A DNA stretch of 26,371 bases from JBDKJS01 sp039806065 (GTDB lineage Bacteria > Bacteroidota > Bacteroidia > AKYH767-A > 2013-40CM-41-45). A model generated the notes under the pieces. The model ran no database searches. It had not been told where the DNA came from and worked only from the letters and a program-made list of their open reading frames with translations. Made by a program: the position numbers and the translations under genes. This document shows positions 16,530-24,996 of this stretch, piece by piece (the stretch's first letter is position 1; each line of letters starts with the position of its first letter). The stretch is taken from NCBI GenBank assembly GCA_039806065.1, contig JBDKJS010000188.1, forward strand, positions 1-26,371, given 5' to 3'.

Positions 16530-17232
16530 TAAATGCCAATATAGCGCCAGCTGCAACTGCAATCATTTTAGAAAGGTTCAGTCGGTGGTTTTGTTCGCTT
16601 TCAAATAGGATGGTAGTAGATATATGTAAAAAAATACCTATAACTACTGCCATTAATTTTTTGAATAATAGCTGATCAATGGCTATTCCTGAAGATTGAA
16701 GCACGTCAGTGGTGATGCTGCCTGCAGGTGCCATGATTGCAAAAAGACTCAAGCATAGTAAACTTTTTGATTGATTCAATTTACTGTTATTTAACAAGCC
16801 CATCAATGCTATGGCAACCGGAGCGTGATGAACTAAGATGCCTAATGCAAGGGATTGTTGGATTTTGTAATCTTGAATTTGGTTGATGGGCATTCCTTCA
16901 AGAAAGCTGTGAATACACAAACCTACCATAAGTCCAATAGGAATACCAGGAGCACTATGCTTATGTGTGTGGCCGTGCTCAATTCCTTGGGTGAAAAACT
17001 CTAAGAGAATTTGTAAAAAAAATCCGATGAAAATATAAACTCCAGTATTGAAAGGAGGAGTTGAACTATAAACTTCTGGCATCAGGTGGGTTAATGCCAT
17101 TACAAAAAGATATGCTCCACTAAAAGTGAGAACAAGTTTGAGATTGTGTTTTAAGGCAGATGGAATAGAATAGAACAATAATCCACTAGCAAATACCCCA
17201 AAAAATAAAACAATTACAAGATAGTTATTCAT
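16522..17232 (-). CDS. ZIP family divalent metal transporter with altered TM5 motif
   Basis: 236 residues with about eight hydrophobic segments. It has a histidine-rich loop (H86-G-H-T-H90-K-H92) between TM3 and TM4, the TM4 signature H108-SFLEG113 and the TM5 segment H135-H-A-P-V-A, all typical of ZIP zinc/iron transporters. The TM4 motif is canonical. In TM5, most prokaryotic ZIPs have a glutamate (HEIPEG-like); here the equivalents are His and Val-Ala, so the second metal site may be changed or lost. It lies in the cytoplasmic membrane. It overlaps the upstream methyltransferase gene by 8 nt and its 3' end overlaps the peroxiredoxin. Confidence 0.85.
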   Translation of the reverse strand: MNNYLVIVLFFGVFASGLLFYSIPSALKHNLKLVLTFSGAYLFVMALTHLMPEVYSSTPPFNTGVYIFIGFFLQILLEFFTQGIEHGHTHKHSAPGIPIGLMVGLCIHSFLEGMPINQIQDYKIQQSLALGILVHHAPVAIALMGLLNNSKLNQSKSLLCLSLFAIMAPAGSITTDVLQSSGIAIDQLLFKKLMAVVIGIFLHISTTILFESEQNHRLNLSKMIAVAAGAILAFII

Positions 17233-17965
17233 CGTTCTTTCTAGCTATGAGTAATATTCTTTCACTGGTAGCATGGTCAAAGGGCTGTAGGTTGTAGTTG
17301 CCAAAAACTTTTTTGATGGACAGGTCGTTCTTATTAAATACAGACTCAAAGTCATTGAGGAGATAAGTTTTAACTCGTTCTTCATAGTTGAAAATTTTCC
17401 CACCGTCATTAATTTCAATATTCTTTAACAGGGTACTTCCATTAATTTGTTTTGAGATCTTAAATTTCACCTTATTCAATTCAATTTCTTGATAACAATT
17501 TTCTTGTCTTAAACTGCTTGCATTAATAAAGTCGAACACAAAATAACCTCCAGGTTTAATTGCTTTAGCAGCATGGGTTATTACTTTGAAATTTTCTCTA
17601 TCACTTTCAAAATATCCAAAACTACTAAATACATTGAAGGCTGCGTGAAAATAATTAATTGCAAAGGTGTTTCTTAAATCATGGATATAAAAATGCAATG
17701 CACTATTCTCAAATTGTTTACAATACTTAATATTTGAAATGCTTAGATCAAAAGCAGTTACATCGAAACCTTTTTCATTTAAATAAATACTATGCCTCCC
17801 TTTTCCGCAGCCCATATCCAATACTCGATCATTAATTGCTAGATTGAGTTCTGGCAATATGTTATCTAAAAATTTACGAGCTTCCTGATCATCTCGTTTA
17901 CTATAAAGCATATGGTAATAAGGCGTGTCAAACCATTTGCTATACCAGGCATTTACTGCTATCAT
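17225..17965 (-). CDS. Class I SAM-dependent methyltransferase
   Basis: 246 residues. The SAM-binding motif I is VLDMGCGKGRHSIYL (D50 to L64). The N-terminal WYSKWFDTPYYHMLYSKRDD segment is conserved in this Bacteroidota family, so the first ATG (17965) is preferred to the later M19. A C-terminal domain of about 90 residues follows the Rossmann fold. The substrate is unknown. It overlaps the ZIP gene by 8 nt, and both are probably translated from one message. A perfect -7 promoter element ends only 7 nt before its start codon, so the message may be leaderless. Confidence 0.85.
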   Translation of the reverse strand: MIAVNAWYSKWFDTPYYHMLYSKRDDQEARKFLDNILPELNLAINDRVLDMGCGKGRHSIYLNEKGFDVTAFDLSISNIKYCKQFENSALHFYIHDLRNTFAINYFHAAFNVFSSFGYFESDRENFKVITHAAKAIKPGGYFVFDFINASSLRQENCYQEIELNKVKFKISKQINGSTLLKNIEINDGGKIFNYEERVKTYLLNDFESVFNKNDLSIKKVFGNYNLQPFDHATSERILLIARKNDE

Positions 17966-17972
17966 GTATGAG

Positions 17973-17980
17973 CAAAAATA
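17973..17980 (-). promoter_or_regulatory. -7 element close to the methyltransferase start
   Basis: On the minus strand TATTTTTG is a perfect -7 match, with TTG about 23 nt upstream (18006-18004). It lies 7 nt from the ATG, so transcription would begin almost at the start codon. Confidence 0.4.
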
Positions 17981-18070
17981 TCAATCTTTCTTTAATTATT
18001 AGGCAATCAATCTGAAAGAGTTTTCCGAAATGGTAAATTTATTATTATTGCTTATCGATTTTAATACGTA

Positions 18071-19189
18071 ATGGCCAAAAAAAATAAAAATATTATTCTT
18101 AAAAGGCAACATAGGCATCCATTGCCAGGCACATCGCCAGGTGCCATTAAAGTACCAGAAGGGGCATTCAATACTTCCATTGAATTGATAACATATCATC
18201 AACAGGAAATTGCTACGCAGTCTATCCAATCGATTGATGATTTGAAAAAGGGCATGGCAGATCAAGGAAAATTTTATTGGATTGATATAAAAGGACTGGC
18301 CAATGAATCATTTTTTGAATCCTTGGCACAATACTTAAACATCCACAGACTGCAGTTGGAGGATATTTTTAATGTCTATCAGCGGTCAAAGTTCGAAGAT
18401 CATGAGCATTATTTGTTCTTAGTGAGTAGGATGTTGTATTATCAAAATGGAAGTTTAGTTAATGAGCAAGTAAGTTTTATTTGCGGATCAAATTTTTTAG
18501 TTACAGTTCAAGAACAACCTCAAGATTGCTTAGATCCCATTCGAGCCCGATTGCGAGGAGGTAAAGGGCCAATAAGAAGCCTTGGCTCATGTTATTTGTT
18601 ATATGCTGTGATGGATACCATCTTAGATCATTATTTTCCATTATTGGATAGTATTAATGATCAACTTGACCAATGGCAAGATCAATTGATTGATAATCCG
18701 TCAAAAGAGGCCATTAATCAAGTGCTTAAAACAAAACGTGAATTGATGTTATTGAGAAGGGTAGTTTATGCAGAGCGCGATAAGCAAAATGACATTATTA
18801 GATCGCAAATTGATTTAATACCTGACCAGGTGAAAATTTATTATAGAGATAGTTATGATCATTGTATGCAGCTTTATGAAATGATTGATAGCGCTAAAGA
18901 AATAACCGGAAGTTTGCTCGATGTGTACATGAGTGCTGTAAGCAATAAGTTAAATCAAGTTATGAAAGTGCTCACTATTATTTCTACCATCTTTATCCCT
19001 CTCACTTTTATCACCGGACTTTATGGAATGAATTTTATGTTTGTAAATGATAAAACTGGTGAAACCTATCCTTTCAACATGCCTGAGTTACATCAACCTT
19101 ATGGATACTTAACGGTAATAGGTGTAATGGTTTTGGTGGTTGTAGTACAATTGATTTTTTTCTATAGAAAAGGATGGCTCACAAAATAG
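18071..19189 (+). CDS. corA: CorA family magnesium/cobalt transporter
   Basis: 372 residues. A long N-terminal cytoplasmic domain, rich in helices and charge, is followed by two C-terminal membrane helices (about 300-318 and 348-367). The G319-M-N321 selectivity motif lies at the end of the first helix in TGLYGMNF. CorA forms a pentameric channel for Mg2+ uptake gated by cytosolic Mg2+. Length is usual for Bacteroidota CorA. It is divergent from the methyltransferase/ZIP genes and ends 11 nt before a bidirectional terminator. Confidence 0.95.
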   Translation: MAKKNKNIILKRQHRHPLPGTSPGAIKVPEGAFNTSIELITYHQQEIATQSIQSIDDLKKGMADQGKFYWIDIKGLANESFFESLAQYLNIHRLQLEDIFNVYQRSKFEDHEHYLFLVSRMLYYQNGSLVNEQVSFICGSNFLVTVQEQPQDCLDPIRARLRGGKGPIRSLGSCYLLYAVMDTILDHYFPLLDSINDQLDQWQDQLIDNPSKEAINQVLKTKRELMLLRRVVYAERDKQNDIIRSQIDLIPDQVKIYYRDSYDHCMQLYEMIDSAKEITGSLLDVYMSAVSNKLNQVMKVLTIISTIFIPLTFITGLYGMNFMFVNDKTGETYPFNMPELHQPYGYLTVIGVMVLVVVVQLIFFYRKGWLTK

Positions 19190-19194
19190 GGAAT

Positions 19195-19226
19195 AAAAAA
19201 AGCTGTCTTTATCGAGACAGCTCTTT
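19195..19226. terminator. Bidirectional terminator between corA and the T9SS cargo gene
   Basis: A perfect 8-bp stem, AGCTGTCT (19201-19208) with AGACAGCT (19215-19222), surrounds a 6-nt loop. It is preceded by six A (19195-19200) and followed by CTTT. Read on the minus strand the T6 run follows the stem, a strong terminator for the minus gene; on the plus strand CTTT follows, so it also ends corA less strongly. Confidence 0.85.
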
Positions 19227-19245
19227 AAAATTGTTTTGGAATAAA

Positions 19246-19950
19246 TTAATGTTTTACAATAAGTTTTTTTGTTGCTAGCGCTCTTCCATCACTAAACAGT
19301 GTATAAACATATACGCCAGAAAGCATACCTTCAGTATCTAGCATCATCATGTTGCTTCTTTCGTTCAAATTGATTTCCTTAATAGTTGAACCAAGCATAT
19401 TACTAATAACAATCTTAGCATCTAAGGTAGTGCTTGGCAAACTGTAAGTGATAGCAGTGCTAAGGTTAGCTGGGTTTGGTCTAGCTGCTGATAAGAACTT
19501 ATCATTGTTATTTAAATTAAGTACACTTGTGGTTCCTGCTTCAAAAGTGAAGGAAAGGCATACAGAGTCAGATGGATTGCTTGCATCGTAAAAACAATAA
19601 GTAACGTAACTTACCCCAATATTGCCATACGGGTTCACATCAGCTATGAAAGAAGTGCTGGTATCTCCTGGGAAAAGAGTTTCAGTGATCGGAGATACTG
19701 ATGTTGAAGGTGGATAGCAATTTCCACCAAAACAAAAATAGCTTTGGTGACCGGATGCAACGTTATTGATAGTTCTTGAAACTTTAAGGTCTATGGTTCC
19801 ACCACCTATGTTCACCACATCAGCATGCAAGGCAAGCACCGTATTGCTTGGGCCGCTCACAGTCATGGCACTAGGAAACACTTGAATAGAGCTTGCATGA
19901 ATTGCGCAAGCGGCAAAAATTGAAATAAGGCTTAGTACAAGTTTTTTCAT
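19246..19950 (-). CDS. Small secreted protein with T9SS type A sorting domain
   Basis: 234 residues. Signal peptide (MKKLVLSLISIFAACAIHAS), then a single domain of about 125 residues with a CFGGNCYPPS motif and paired cysteines, and finally a C-terminal sorting domain of about 85 residues (RPNPANLSTAITYSLPS, a MLGSTIKEIN segment, GVYVYTLF, ending KKLIVKH). The last part has the T9SS type A pattern and predicts export across the outer membrane and surface attachment or release. The N-terminal domain is not recognised. It lies 62 nt downstream of a larger T9SS gene on the same strand, with a hairpin between. It ends at the bidirectional terminator. Confidence 0.85.
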   Translation of the reverse strand: MKKLVLSLISIFAACAIHASSIQVFPSAMTVSGPSNTVLALHADVVNIGGGTIDLKVSRTINNVASGHQSYFCFGGNCYPPSTSVSPITETLFPGDTSTSFIADVNPYGNIGVSYVTYCFYDASNPSDSVCLSFTFEAGTTSVLNLNNNDKFLSAARPNPANLSTAITYSLPSTTLDAKIVISNMLGSTIKEINLNERSNMMMLDTEGMLSGVYVYTLFSDGRALATKKLIVKH

Positions 19951-19970
19951 CTGTATAGTTTTTTAAAATT

Positions 19971-19999
19971 AGAACGGCTAATGTTAGCATAGCCGTTCT
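19971..19999 (-). terminator. Hairpin between the two T9SS cargo genes
   Basis: A perfect 10-bp inverted repeat AGAACGGCTA (19971-19980) with TAGCCGTTCT (19990-19999) and a 9-nt loop. On the minus strand it is followed by AATTTT, so it can act as a terminator for the upstream gene, or as a partial terminator that sets the ratio of the two transcripts. No independent promoter for the downstream gene is clear. Confidence 0.6.
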
Positions 20000-20012
20000 A
20001 AATATTCAATTA

Positions 20013-21713
20013 TTATTTTACAATCAGGGTTTGGCTGATGGTTGAAGTATTCATTGATAATTTTACTTGGTAAACACCAGCAGCTAAATTTGAAGTGTTA
20101 ATATCCAAAGTAGTTTCTCCAGCTGGTACATTAGAACGATTATTGTTGTAAACAACTTCACCTAGTGCATTGTAGATTTGAACAGCCACATCTTGAGCCT
20201 TAGTGTTATTGAAAACTACCTGTGTAGCCTCTGTTGTAGGATTTGGATATAAGTTAAATCCACCAAGAGCAATAGGTTGCGATATGCCTGTATTTACAGT
20301 TATGTTAACATTGTCAACATACACATTGTTTCCAAAACTGCTAGTACCTTGGAATCGAACAAATACATTAGGATTTCCTGCATAAGACGCAAGGTTAATC
20401 ACTTCGTTTCTCCATTGCGCAGCTGTAGGGGTGAAAGCAGTAGTTTGCACTCCAGTAGTGGTGGCAAGAGCAGCACCGGTCTTGTTAAAGACGGTTGTCC
20501 ATGTATTACCACAATCGATCGATACTAACACTTTCAGATTATCATTAGCATAGGTGCCAGAGGTTGAGTATCTTTTATGCGCTAAGTCAAAAGTAATACT
20601 TGGATTAGGGAATGCGGTGAAATCCATTGAGGGTAATTGAAGCACATCAATTTCGCCACCAGGGATATTGAAGAAATCCAATTTAGCACTACCAGCACCA
20701 TTTAAGCCTGCTGTACTTCTTGACCAACCTAAGTTTTGTGCACCACCATTAATATAAATCCAATTTGCAGGAGGGAAAGCTGCTGCAGCATAAGCTTCGG
20801 CCACTGCAGGACCACCCGTTTGTGGATAAATGGTGAAACCGTAAGAGCCAATATTGTTAGTAGTAAATGCATCAGCAGCACCGTTTGCGCTGGTAATTTC
20901 AATGTCAGCAATATTTGCACCACTAATTCCATTTACATTTGAGAAAGTAAGGGTCACAAACTCATAAGTGTTTAACGAACCAGTCCAGTTATAAGTAGCA
21001 ACTACAGTTCCATTAACCTTTAAATCAATATCTGCCGATGTCATTGGAGTGGTACCATAATTAGCCAATCTATAATTCACATCCACACCAGTACATGATG
21101 CGAGGCTCTGATTCAATGGTTCAGAACACATGATGCCTGCATCTACCGGTTCAGTAGCCACATAGCAGTTTGCATTTTTGGCTGCATACATAGCAGTTGC
21201 ATTTAATTGCCCCACTTCACGAATCATTTTGTCTGGGCAAATCATGTATATGGTAGGAAAATAACCAATTTCAAAAAGGTCGTTCAAATTCCAAGTAGGG
21301 GTATCATCAATGATTGGATAAAGTGTTCCGGTTACCCAGTTGCCTTGTGTATTAGATCCAGTTCCATTCAAATCGGCATTAGTAGTTTGATGATCACCTT
21401 CAATGTAAAACACAAACATGTCATCAGTAGTGGTAGGGCTTACGCCATTTCCACCAGCTGGGCCATGATTGGCCCATACATCTTCTAGAGCACCTGTATT
21501 GTGATAGTTCCAACAAGGGCCACACCATGTGGCAGAAATGTCTATCACAACAGTTTTACCTGCCTCTAGCAAATCATATAATGTATAAGTATTACCGTTA
21601 ATATCTGTAGCGGTAAAATTAGGAGCCACACTGCAATCAGACATTTGAGCCGATGCACCATTGGCACTTACGATAGCAGCTGTGAGCACTGCAGCTTGTA
21701 AAAATTTTCTCAT
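20013..21713 (-). CDS. Secreted thioredoxin-like redoxin fused to a MAM/jelly-roll-like region and T9SS type A sorting domain
   Basis: 566 residues from the ATG at 21713, chosen because an ideal signal peptide (MRKFLQAAVLTAAIVSANGASAQ) starts there. An upstream in-frame ATG at 21746 would add 11 residues but overlaps the promoter -7 element. Residues about 30-200 form a thioredoxin-fold redoxin domain with the active-site C64-G-P-C67 in SATWCGPCWNY and a later FPT cis-proline loop. Next are Ig-like strands (about 205-300) and a MAM/jelly-roll-like region (about 305-470). The last 75 residues (NLYPNPTTEATQVVF, GVYQVKLSM, ending IVK) are a type A sorting domain. It should sit on the cell surface. 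It is divergent from the TlpA operon. Confidence 0.9.
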   Translation of the reverse strand: MRKFLQAAVLTAAIVSANGASAQMSDCSVAPNFTATDINGNTYTLYDLLEAGKTVVIDISATWCGPCWNYHNTGALEDVWANHGPAGGNGVSPTTTDDMFVFYIEGDHQTTNADLNGTGSNTQGNWVTGTLYPIIDDTPTWNLNDLFEIGYFPTIYMICPDKMIREVGQLNATAMYAAKNANCYVATEPVDAGIMCSEPLNQSLASCTGVDVNYRLANYGTTPMTSADIDLKVNGTVVATYNWTGSLNTYEFVTLTFSNVNGISGANIADIEITSANGAADAFTTNNIGSYGFTIYPQTGGPAVAEAYAAAAFPPANWIYINGGAQNLGWSRSTAGLNGAGSAKLDFFNIPGGEIDVLQLPSMDFTAFPNPSITFDLAHKRYSTSGTYANDNLKVLVSIDCGNTWTTVFNKTGAALATTTGVQTTAFTPTAAQWRNEVINLASYAGNPNVFVRFQGTSSFGNNVYVDNVNITVNTGISQPIALGGFNLYPNPTTEATQVVFNNTKAQDVAVQIYNALGEVVYNNNRSNVPAGETTLDINTSNLAAGVYQVKLSMNTSTISQTLIVK

Positions 21714-21743
21714 TGTTAAATTTAGATTAAGGTTATTAGGTAT

Positions 21744-21775
21744 CAAAGTAAATCATAAATAATTACATTTTCAAG
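21744..21775 (-). promoter_or_regulatory. Promoter for the T9SS redoxin gene
   Basis: On the minus strand CTTG (21775-21772) is followed after 20 nt by TTACTTTG (21751-21744), 7 of 8 matching TAnnTTTG. It precedes the chosen start at 21713 by about 30 nt, which argues against the ATG at 21746. Confidence 0.5.
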
Positions 21776-21908
21776 GCCTTGCAACAGAATTATGAGTAAA
21801 ATCCTGACAAAAGCGCCCTCTTTACAAGCGAATGACAATTCACTAATTAAACATGGATAATTCTCCGATATTTCATTTAATTTGCCAATAAATTGATTAA
21901 AACAAATT

Positions 21909-22439
21909 ATGAAGAAAACATTTTCACTTATCTTCTTGGCAATCGTATTGATTTCAAGCAATGCTTTTGCCACAGCTCCTGAGGAATCAAGGCCAGTTCC
22001 TGAAGTAAGCATAAAAACTATTAAGGGGGAAAATTTCAAAACCTCTGCTCTCAACAATGAAGGCAAAGTAATGATCATTGACTTTTGGGCTACTTGGTGC
22101 AAACCTTGTATTGAAGAATTGAATGCCATTCATGAAAATTATATGGAGTGGCAAAAAGAAACAGGCGTAAAGTTGGTAACAATTTCCCTCGATGATGCAC
22201 GAACAATGCAGCGCGTTGCTCCATTTGTAAATGGTAGAGGATGGAATTTTGAGAATTACATTGACCCAAATGGAGATTTTAGAAGAGCAATGAATGTAAA
22301 TATGCCACCTCATACTTTTGTAGTTGACCCTAAAGGAAATATTGTGTGGCAACATGTAGGTTTTGCCGAAGGAAATGAAGAGGAGCTCTTTCAAGTAATT
22401 AAAAATGTGAGTCAAGGTAAAACCCCTGAAGGCAAATGA
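21909..22439 (+). CDS. Periplasmic TlpA-like thioredoxin
   Basis: 176 residues: a signal peptide (MKKTFSLIFLAIVLISSNAFA) and one TlpA/ResA-type thioredoxin domain. The active site is C64-K-P-C67 in DFWATWCKPC. A cis-proline stretch NMPPHTFVVDPKG is present. Such proteins reduce or isomerise disulfides in the periplasm, taking electrons from a membrane carrier (not present here). It heads a plus-strand operon. The next gene overlaps its stop by 4 nt. A near-match -7 element (TTAATTTG, 21877-21884) lies upstream, but no good -33 element. Confidence 0.93.
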   Translation: MKKTFSLIFLAIVLISSNAFATAPEESRPVPEVSIKTIKGENFKTSALNNEGKVMIIDFWATWCKPCIEELNAIHENYMEWQKETGVKLVTISLDDARTMQRVAPFVNGRGWNFENYIDPNGDFRRAMNVNMPPHTFVVDPKGNIVWQHVGFAEGNEEELFQVIKNVSQGKTPEGK

Positions 22440-24100
22440 TGGTTTTAGAAAATCGCATCGCTGGAATGTGGAAGAATAGATATTTTCCGCTTACCCTAAG
22501 CTTTTTAATATTTTTTTTGAACTCAAGCCATGCACAAACCTCCATTCTTAACTCAGGCATACATGGAAATTTTCAATTCGATGGACAGCTTTATCGTCCA
22601 GATTCATTGATTGGATCGCCTGATGTACCAGAAGACTTTTTGAACAATGGCTATGCCAATCTTATCTATGAAAAGGAAAATTTCGCAGCTGGTATCCGTT
22701 ATGAAAATTATTTAAACCCATTATTGGGATTTGATAGAAGGTTTAAAGGTACAGGGATTACGTATCGATTTTTTACCTACAAAAAAGATAATCTCCAAGT
22801 AACAATTGGCAACAACTATGAACAATTTGGTTCGGGTCTTGTACTTAGAGCCTATGAAGAGCGTTCCTTAGGTTTAGATAATGCTATCGATGGCATAAAA
22901 GTTAAGTTTCAACCTTTGCCTGGAGTGTACTTGAAGGGCATTGTTGGAAGGCAACGTGATTTCTTTTCATTAGGAGAAGGAATTGTTAGGGCAATAGATG
23001 GCGAGTGGAATTTGAACGAATCTATAAAGGCAATGAATGAAGCGAAAACCAAGTGGACGATTGGCGGGAGCTTTGTAAGTAAGTATCAAGAGGATCAAGA
23101 TCCAGTGTTCATTCTTCCTAAAAATGTTGCCGCAGGCGCTGCTAGAATTAATATAATTAATGGTGGATTTAATTTTTATGGCGAGTATGCCTATAAAGTA
23201 AATGACCCCGGCATGGTGAATAATTATATTTACAAAACAGGAGAAGCATTGCTTTTACAAGGTACTTATACGGTAAAGGGCTTTGGACTCACCCTCGGAG
23301 CCAAGCGCATAGATAACATGAACTTTAGAAGTGATAGAACCGCCACTGGAAATCAGCTTTTCGTAAACTACTTACCGGCACTTACAAAAAACCATACCAA
23401 CATGTTGGCGGCATTTTACCCTTATGCTACACAGCCCAATGGCGAAATGGCTCTTCAAGCTGAAGTTTTTTTTAATTCAAAAGCGGGAACTTGGCTAGGG
23501 GGAAAATTTGGTACTGATTTTACCATTAACTATAGCAGAGCCCAAGCTATTAAAAAGGTAAGTACCAATGATGATTTCGGTTACAGCTCACCATTTTTTG
23601 AAGTAGGAGATGAAATTTTTTTCGAAGATTTCAATTTTGAAATCAATAAAAAAATTAGCAAAAAAGTTAGAGCCATTCTTTCATATGTTTACATAAATTA
23701 TAATAGAGATGTAATTGAGGGGCGTGATGGGTTTGGCCACATATATTACCATGTTCCAATGTTGGAAGTAATCTATAAGATTAAGACCGGCAAGGCCATC
23801 CGTACCGAGTTGCAACACTTATTTACGGATCAAGATCAAAGAAATTGGGCAATGGCATTGGTTGAATTTACAATTGCTCCTAAATGGAGTTTTGCCATTT
23901 TTGATATGTATAATTATGGGAATAAAACCCCTGAAAAGCAAATTCACTACTTCAATACAAACATTGGGTATACGTTCAATTCAAGTAGAATAAGTGTGGC
24001 TTATGGAAGGCAGCGTGCTGGGATCTTATGTGTTGGAGGTGTTTGTAGAAATGTGCCAGCTGCAAATGGTTTAAGTTTATCTATTACAAGCAGTTTTTAA
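22436..24100 (+). CDS. DUF6029 family outer-membrane beta-barrel protein
   Basis: 554 residues. The start overlaps the previous stop by 4 nt (ATGA), but the signal peptide proper (MWKNRYFPLTLSFLIFFLNSSHAQ) begins at a later in-frame ATG at 22466; either start is possible. The mature part is rich in alternating strands and aromatic girdle residues, with motifs GNFQFDGQLYRPDSLIGSP, NYEQFGSGLVLRAYEER and GIDG-like stretches characteristic of DUF6029. It ends in a beta-barrel-type C-terminus (NGLSLSITSSF, terminal Phe). It probably sits in the outer membrane as a channel or structural barrel; its function is not established. In other Bacteroidota, DUF6029 genes are also found beside TlpA-like and Omp28-like genes (my recollection). 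Confidence 0.88.
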   Translation: MMVLENRIAGMWKNRYFPLTLSFLIFFLNSSHAQTSILNSGIHGNFQFDGQLYRPDSLIGSPDVPEDFLNNGYANLIYEKENFAAGIRYENYLNPLLGFDRRFKGTGITYRFFTYKKDNLQVTIGNNYEQFGSGLVLRAYEERSLGLDNAIDGIKVKFQPLPGVYLKGIVGRQRDFFSLGEGIVRAIDGEWNLNESIKAMNEAKTKWTIGGSFVSKYQEDQDPVFILPKNVAAGAARINIINGGFNFYGEYAYKVNDPGMVNNYIYKTGEALLLQGTYTVKGFGLTLGAKRIDNMNFRSDRTATGNQLFVNYLPALTKNHTNMLAAFYPYATQPNGEMALQAEVFFNSKAGTWLGGKFGTDFTINYSRAQAIKKVSTNDDFGYSSPFFEVGDEIFFEDFNFEINKKISKKVRAILSYVYINYNRDVIEGRDGFGHIYYHVPMLEVIYKIKTGKAIRTELQHLFTDQDQRNWAMALVEFTIAPKWSFAIFDMYNYGNKTPEKQIHYFNTNIGYTFNSSRISVAYGRQRAGILCVGGVCRNVPAANGLSLSITSSF

Positions 24101-24105
24101 ATGAT

Positions 24106-24996
24106 ATGAAAAATATACATTCTTACCTAATTATTTTTGTTGTGTCAATGTTTCTTTCGTCATGTGATGTGGTTGAAGGTGATAAGCGCGAAGCTCAAAT
24201 CGGTGTGGTTGATACAGGTTGTGTTTTTGGGATAGACACCACACCTGATATACGAAAAGTATTGGCCGAAGAGTATACCGGGTTCTTGTGTGGAAATTGC
24301 CCTGAAGCTGGCATCTATCTTGCCGATACCTTGCAAAGGTTGTTCGGTGAACAAATGGTTGCGATGGCTGTTCATACCGGTTTCTTTTCCATTCCGTGCC
24401 CTGGTGGAGCTTGCACAGGGTCTCAGCCAGCTGGGGCTTTCCAAAATGATTATAGCAACGCCACGAGCAATGACTGGGGAAATTTTTTTGGTATAGCACT
24501 CTATCCTGGAGCTATGATCAATAGATTTTCATTTCCTAATAATTTCCAATTTCCAAAAGCATCATGGAGTACTAAAATAGCAGCAGAGATAGCAAAGCCG
24601 GTAGAAGCTAAAATTAGACTGAAAAAAACTCTCGATCAAGCTAATAGAGAAGTGAGCTTATGTATTCAAAACAGAGTTTTAGTGCAGCAACCGAATCCAT
24701 TAAAACTTCAGGTGGTATTGGTAGAAGATAGTGTTATGGACTGGCAGCTTTGGTATTTTCATACCCCGGAATACGTTCCTGATTACTTCCACAGGCACAT
24801 GCTTCGAGAATCAATTAATGGAAGTTTTGGAGTGGATGCTTTTGAGGCCAATGCTGCTGTAGGCTCTATCCAAACCACCGGATATAAATTCACTGTAAAC
24901 AGTAGCTATGATTTGAATCAAACCGCGGCTGTTGTATTTTTATATGATGCAAACACTTATCGTGTATTGCAAGTAGAAGAAATTAAATTAAAATAA
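24106..24996 (+). CDS. Omp28-like outer-membrane lipoprotein with CxxC
   Basis: 296 residues. The signal peptide ends in the lipobox FLSSC20, so it is predicted to be lipid-anchored. After a short linker (residues about 21-50) comes a thioredoxin-like domain with a CGNC motif (C62, C65) in EEYTGFLCGNCPEAG, matching the Omp28 family first described from Porphyromonas. A beta-rich C-terminal half of about 130 residues follows (HTPEYVPDYFHRHMLRES, then VFLYDANTYRVLQVEEIKLK). It lies 5 nt after the DUF6029 gene and shares its stop base with the next start. The biochemical role is unproven; the CxxC suggests thiol chemistry or metal binding. Confidence 0.88.
   Translation: MKNIHSYLIIFVVSMFLSSCDVVEGDKREAQIGVVDTGCVFGIDTTPDIRKVLAEEYTGFLCGNCPEAGIYLADTLQRLFGEQMVAMAVHTGFFSIPCPGGACTGSQPAGAFQNDYSNATSNDWGNFFGIALYPGAMINRFSFPNNFQFPKASWSTKIAAEIAKPVEAKIRLKKTLDQANREVSLCIQNRVLVQQPNPLKLQVVLVEDSVMDWQLWYFHTPEYVPDYFHRHMLRESINGSFGVDAFEANAAVGSIQTTGYKFTVNSSYDLNQTAAVVFLYDANTYRVLQVEEIKLK

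Noticed and set aside
21714..21746. Upstream ATG giving an 11-residue extension of the redoxin gene
   Set aside because: The extension precedes an ideal signal peptide and the ATG overlaps the predicted -7 promoter element.
21743..22129. 128-codon minus-strand ORF across the start of the TlpA-like gene
   Set aside because: It overlaps the divergent promoter and a clear thioredoxin gene; no signal peptide or domain is evident.
21987..22415. 142-codon minus-strand ORF inside the TlpA-like gene
   Set aside because: Antisense shadow of a gene with an intact CKPC active site.
24131..24499. 122-codon minus-strand ORF inside the Omp28-like gene
   Set aside because: Antisense shadow; its His/Arg-rich composition is unlike the neighbouring proteins.
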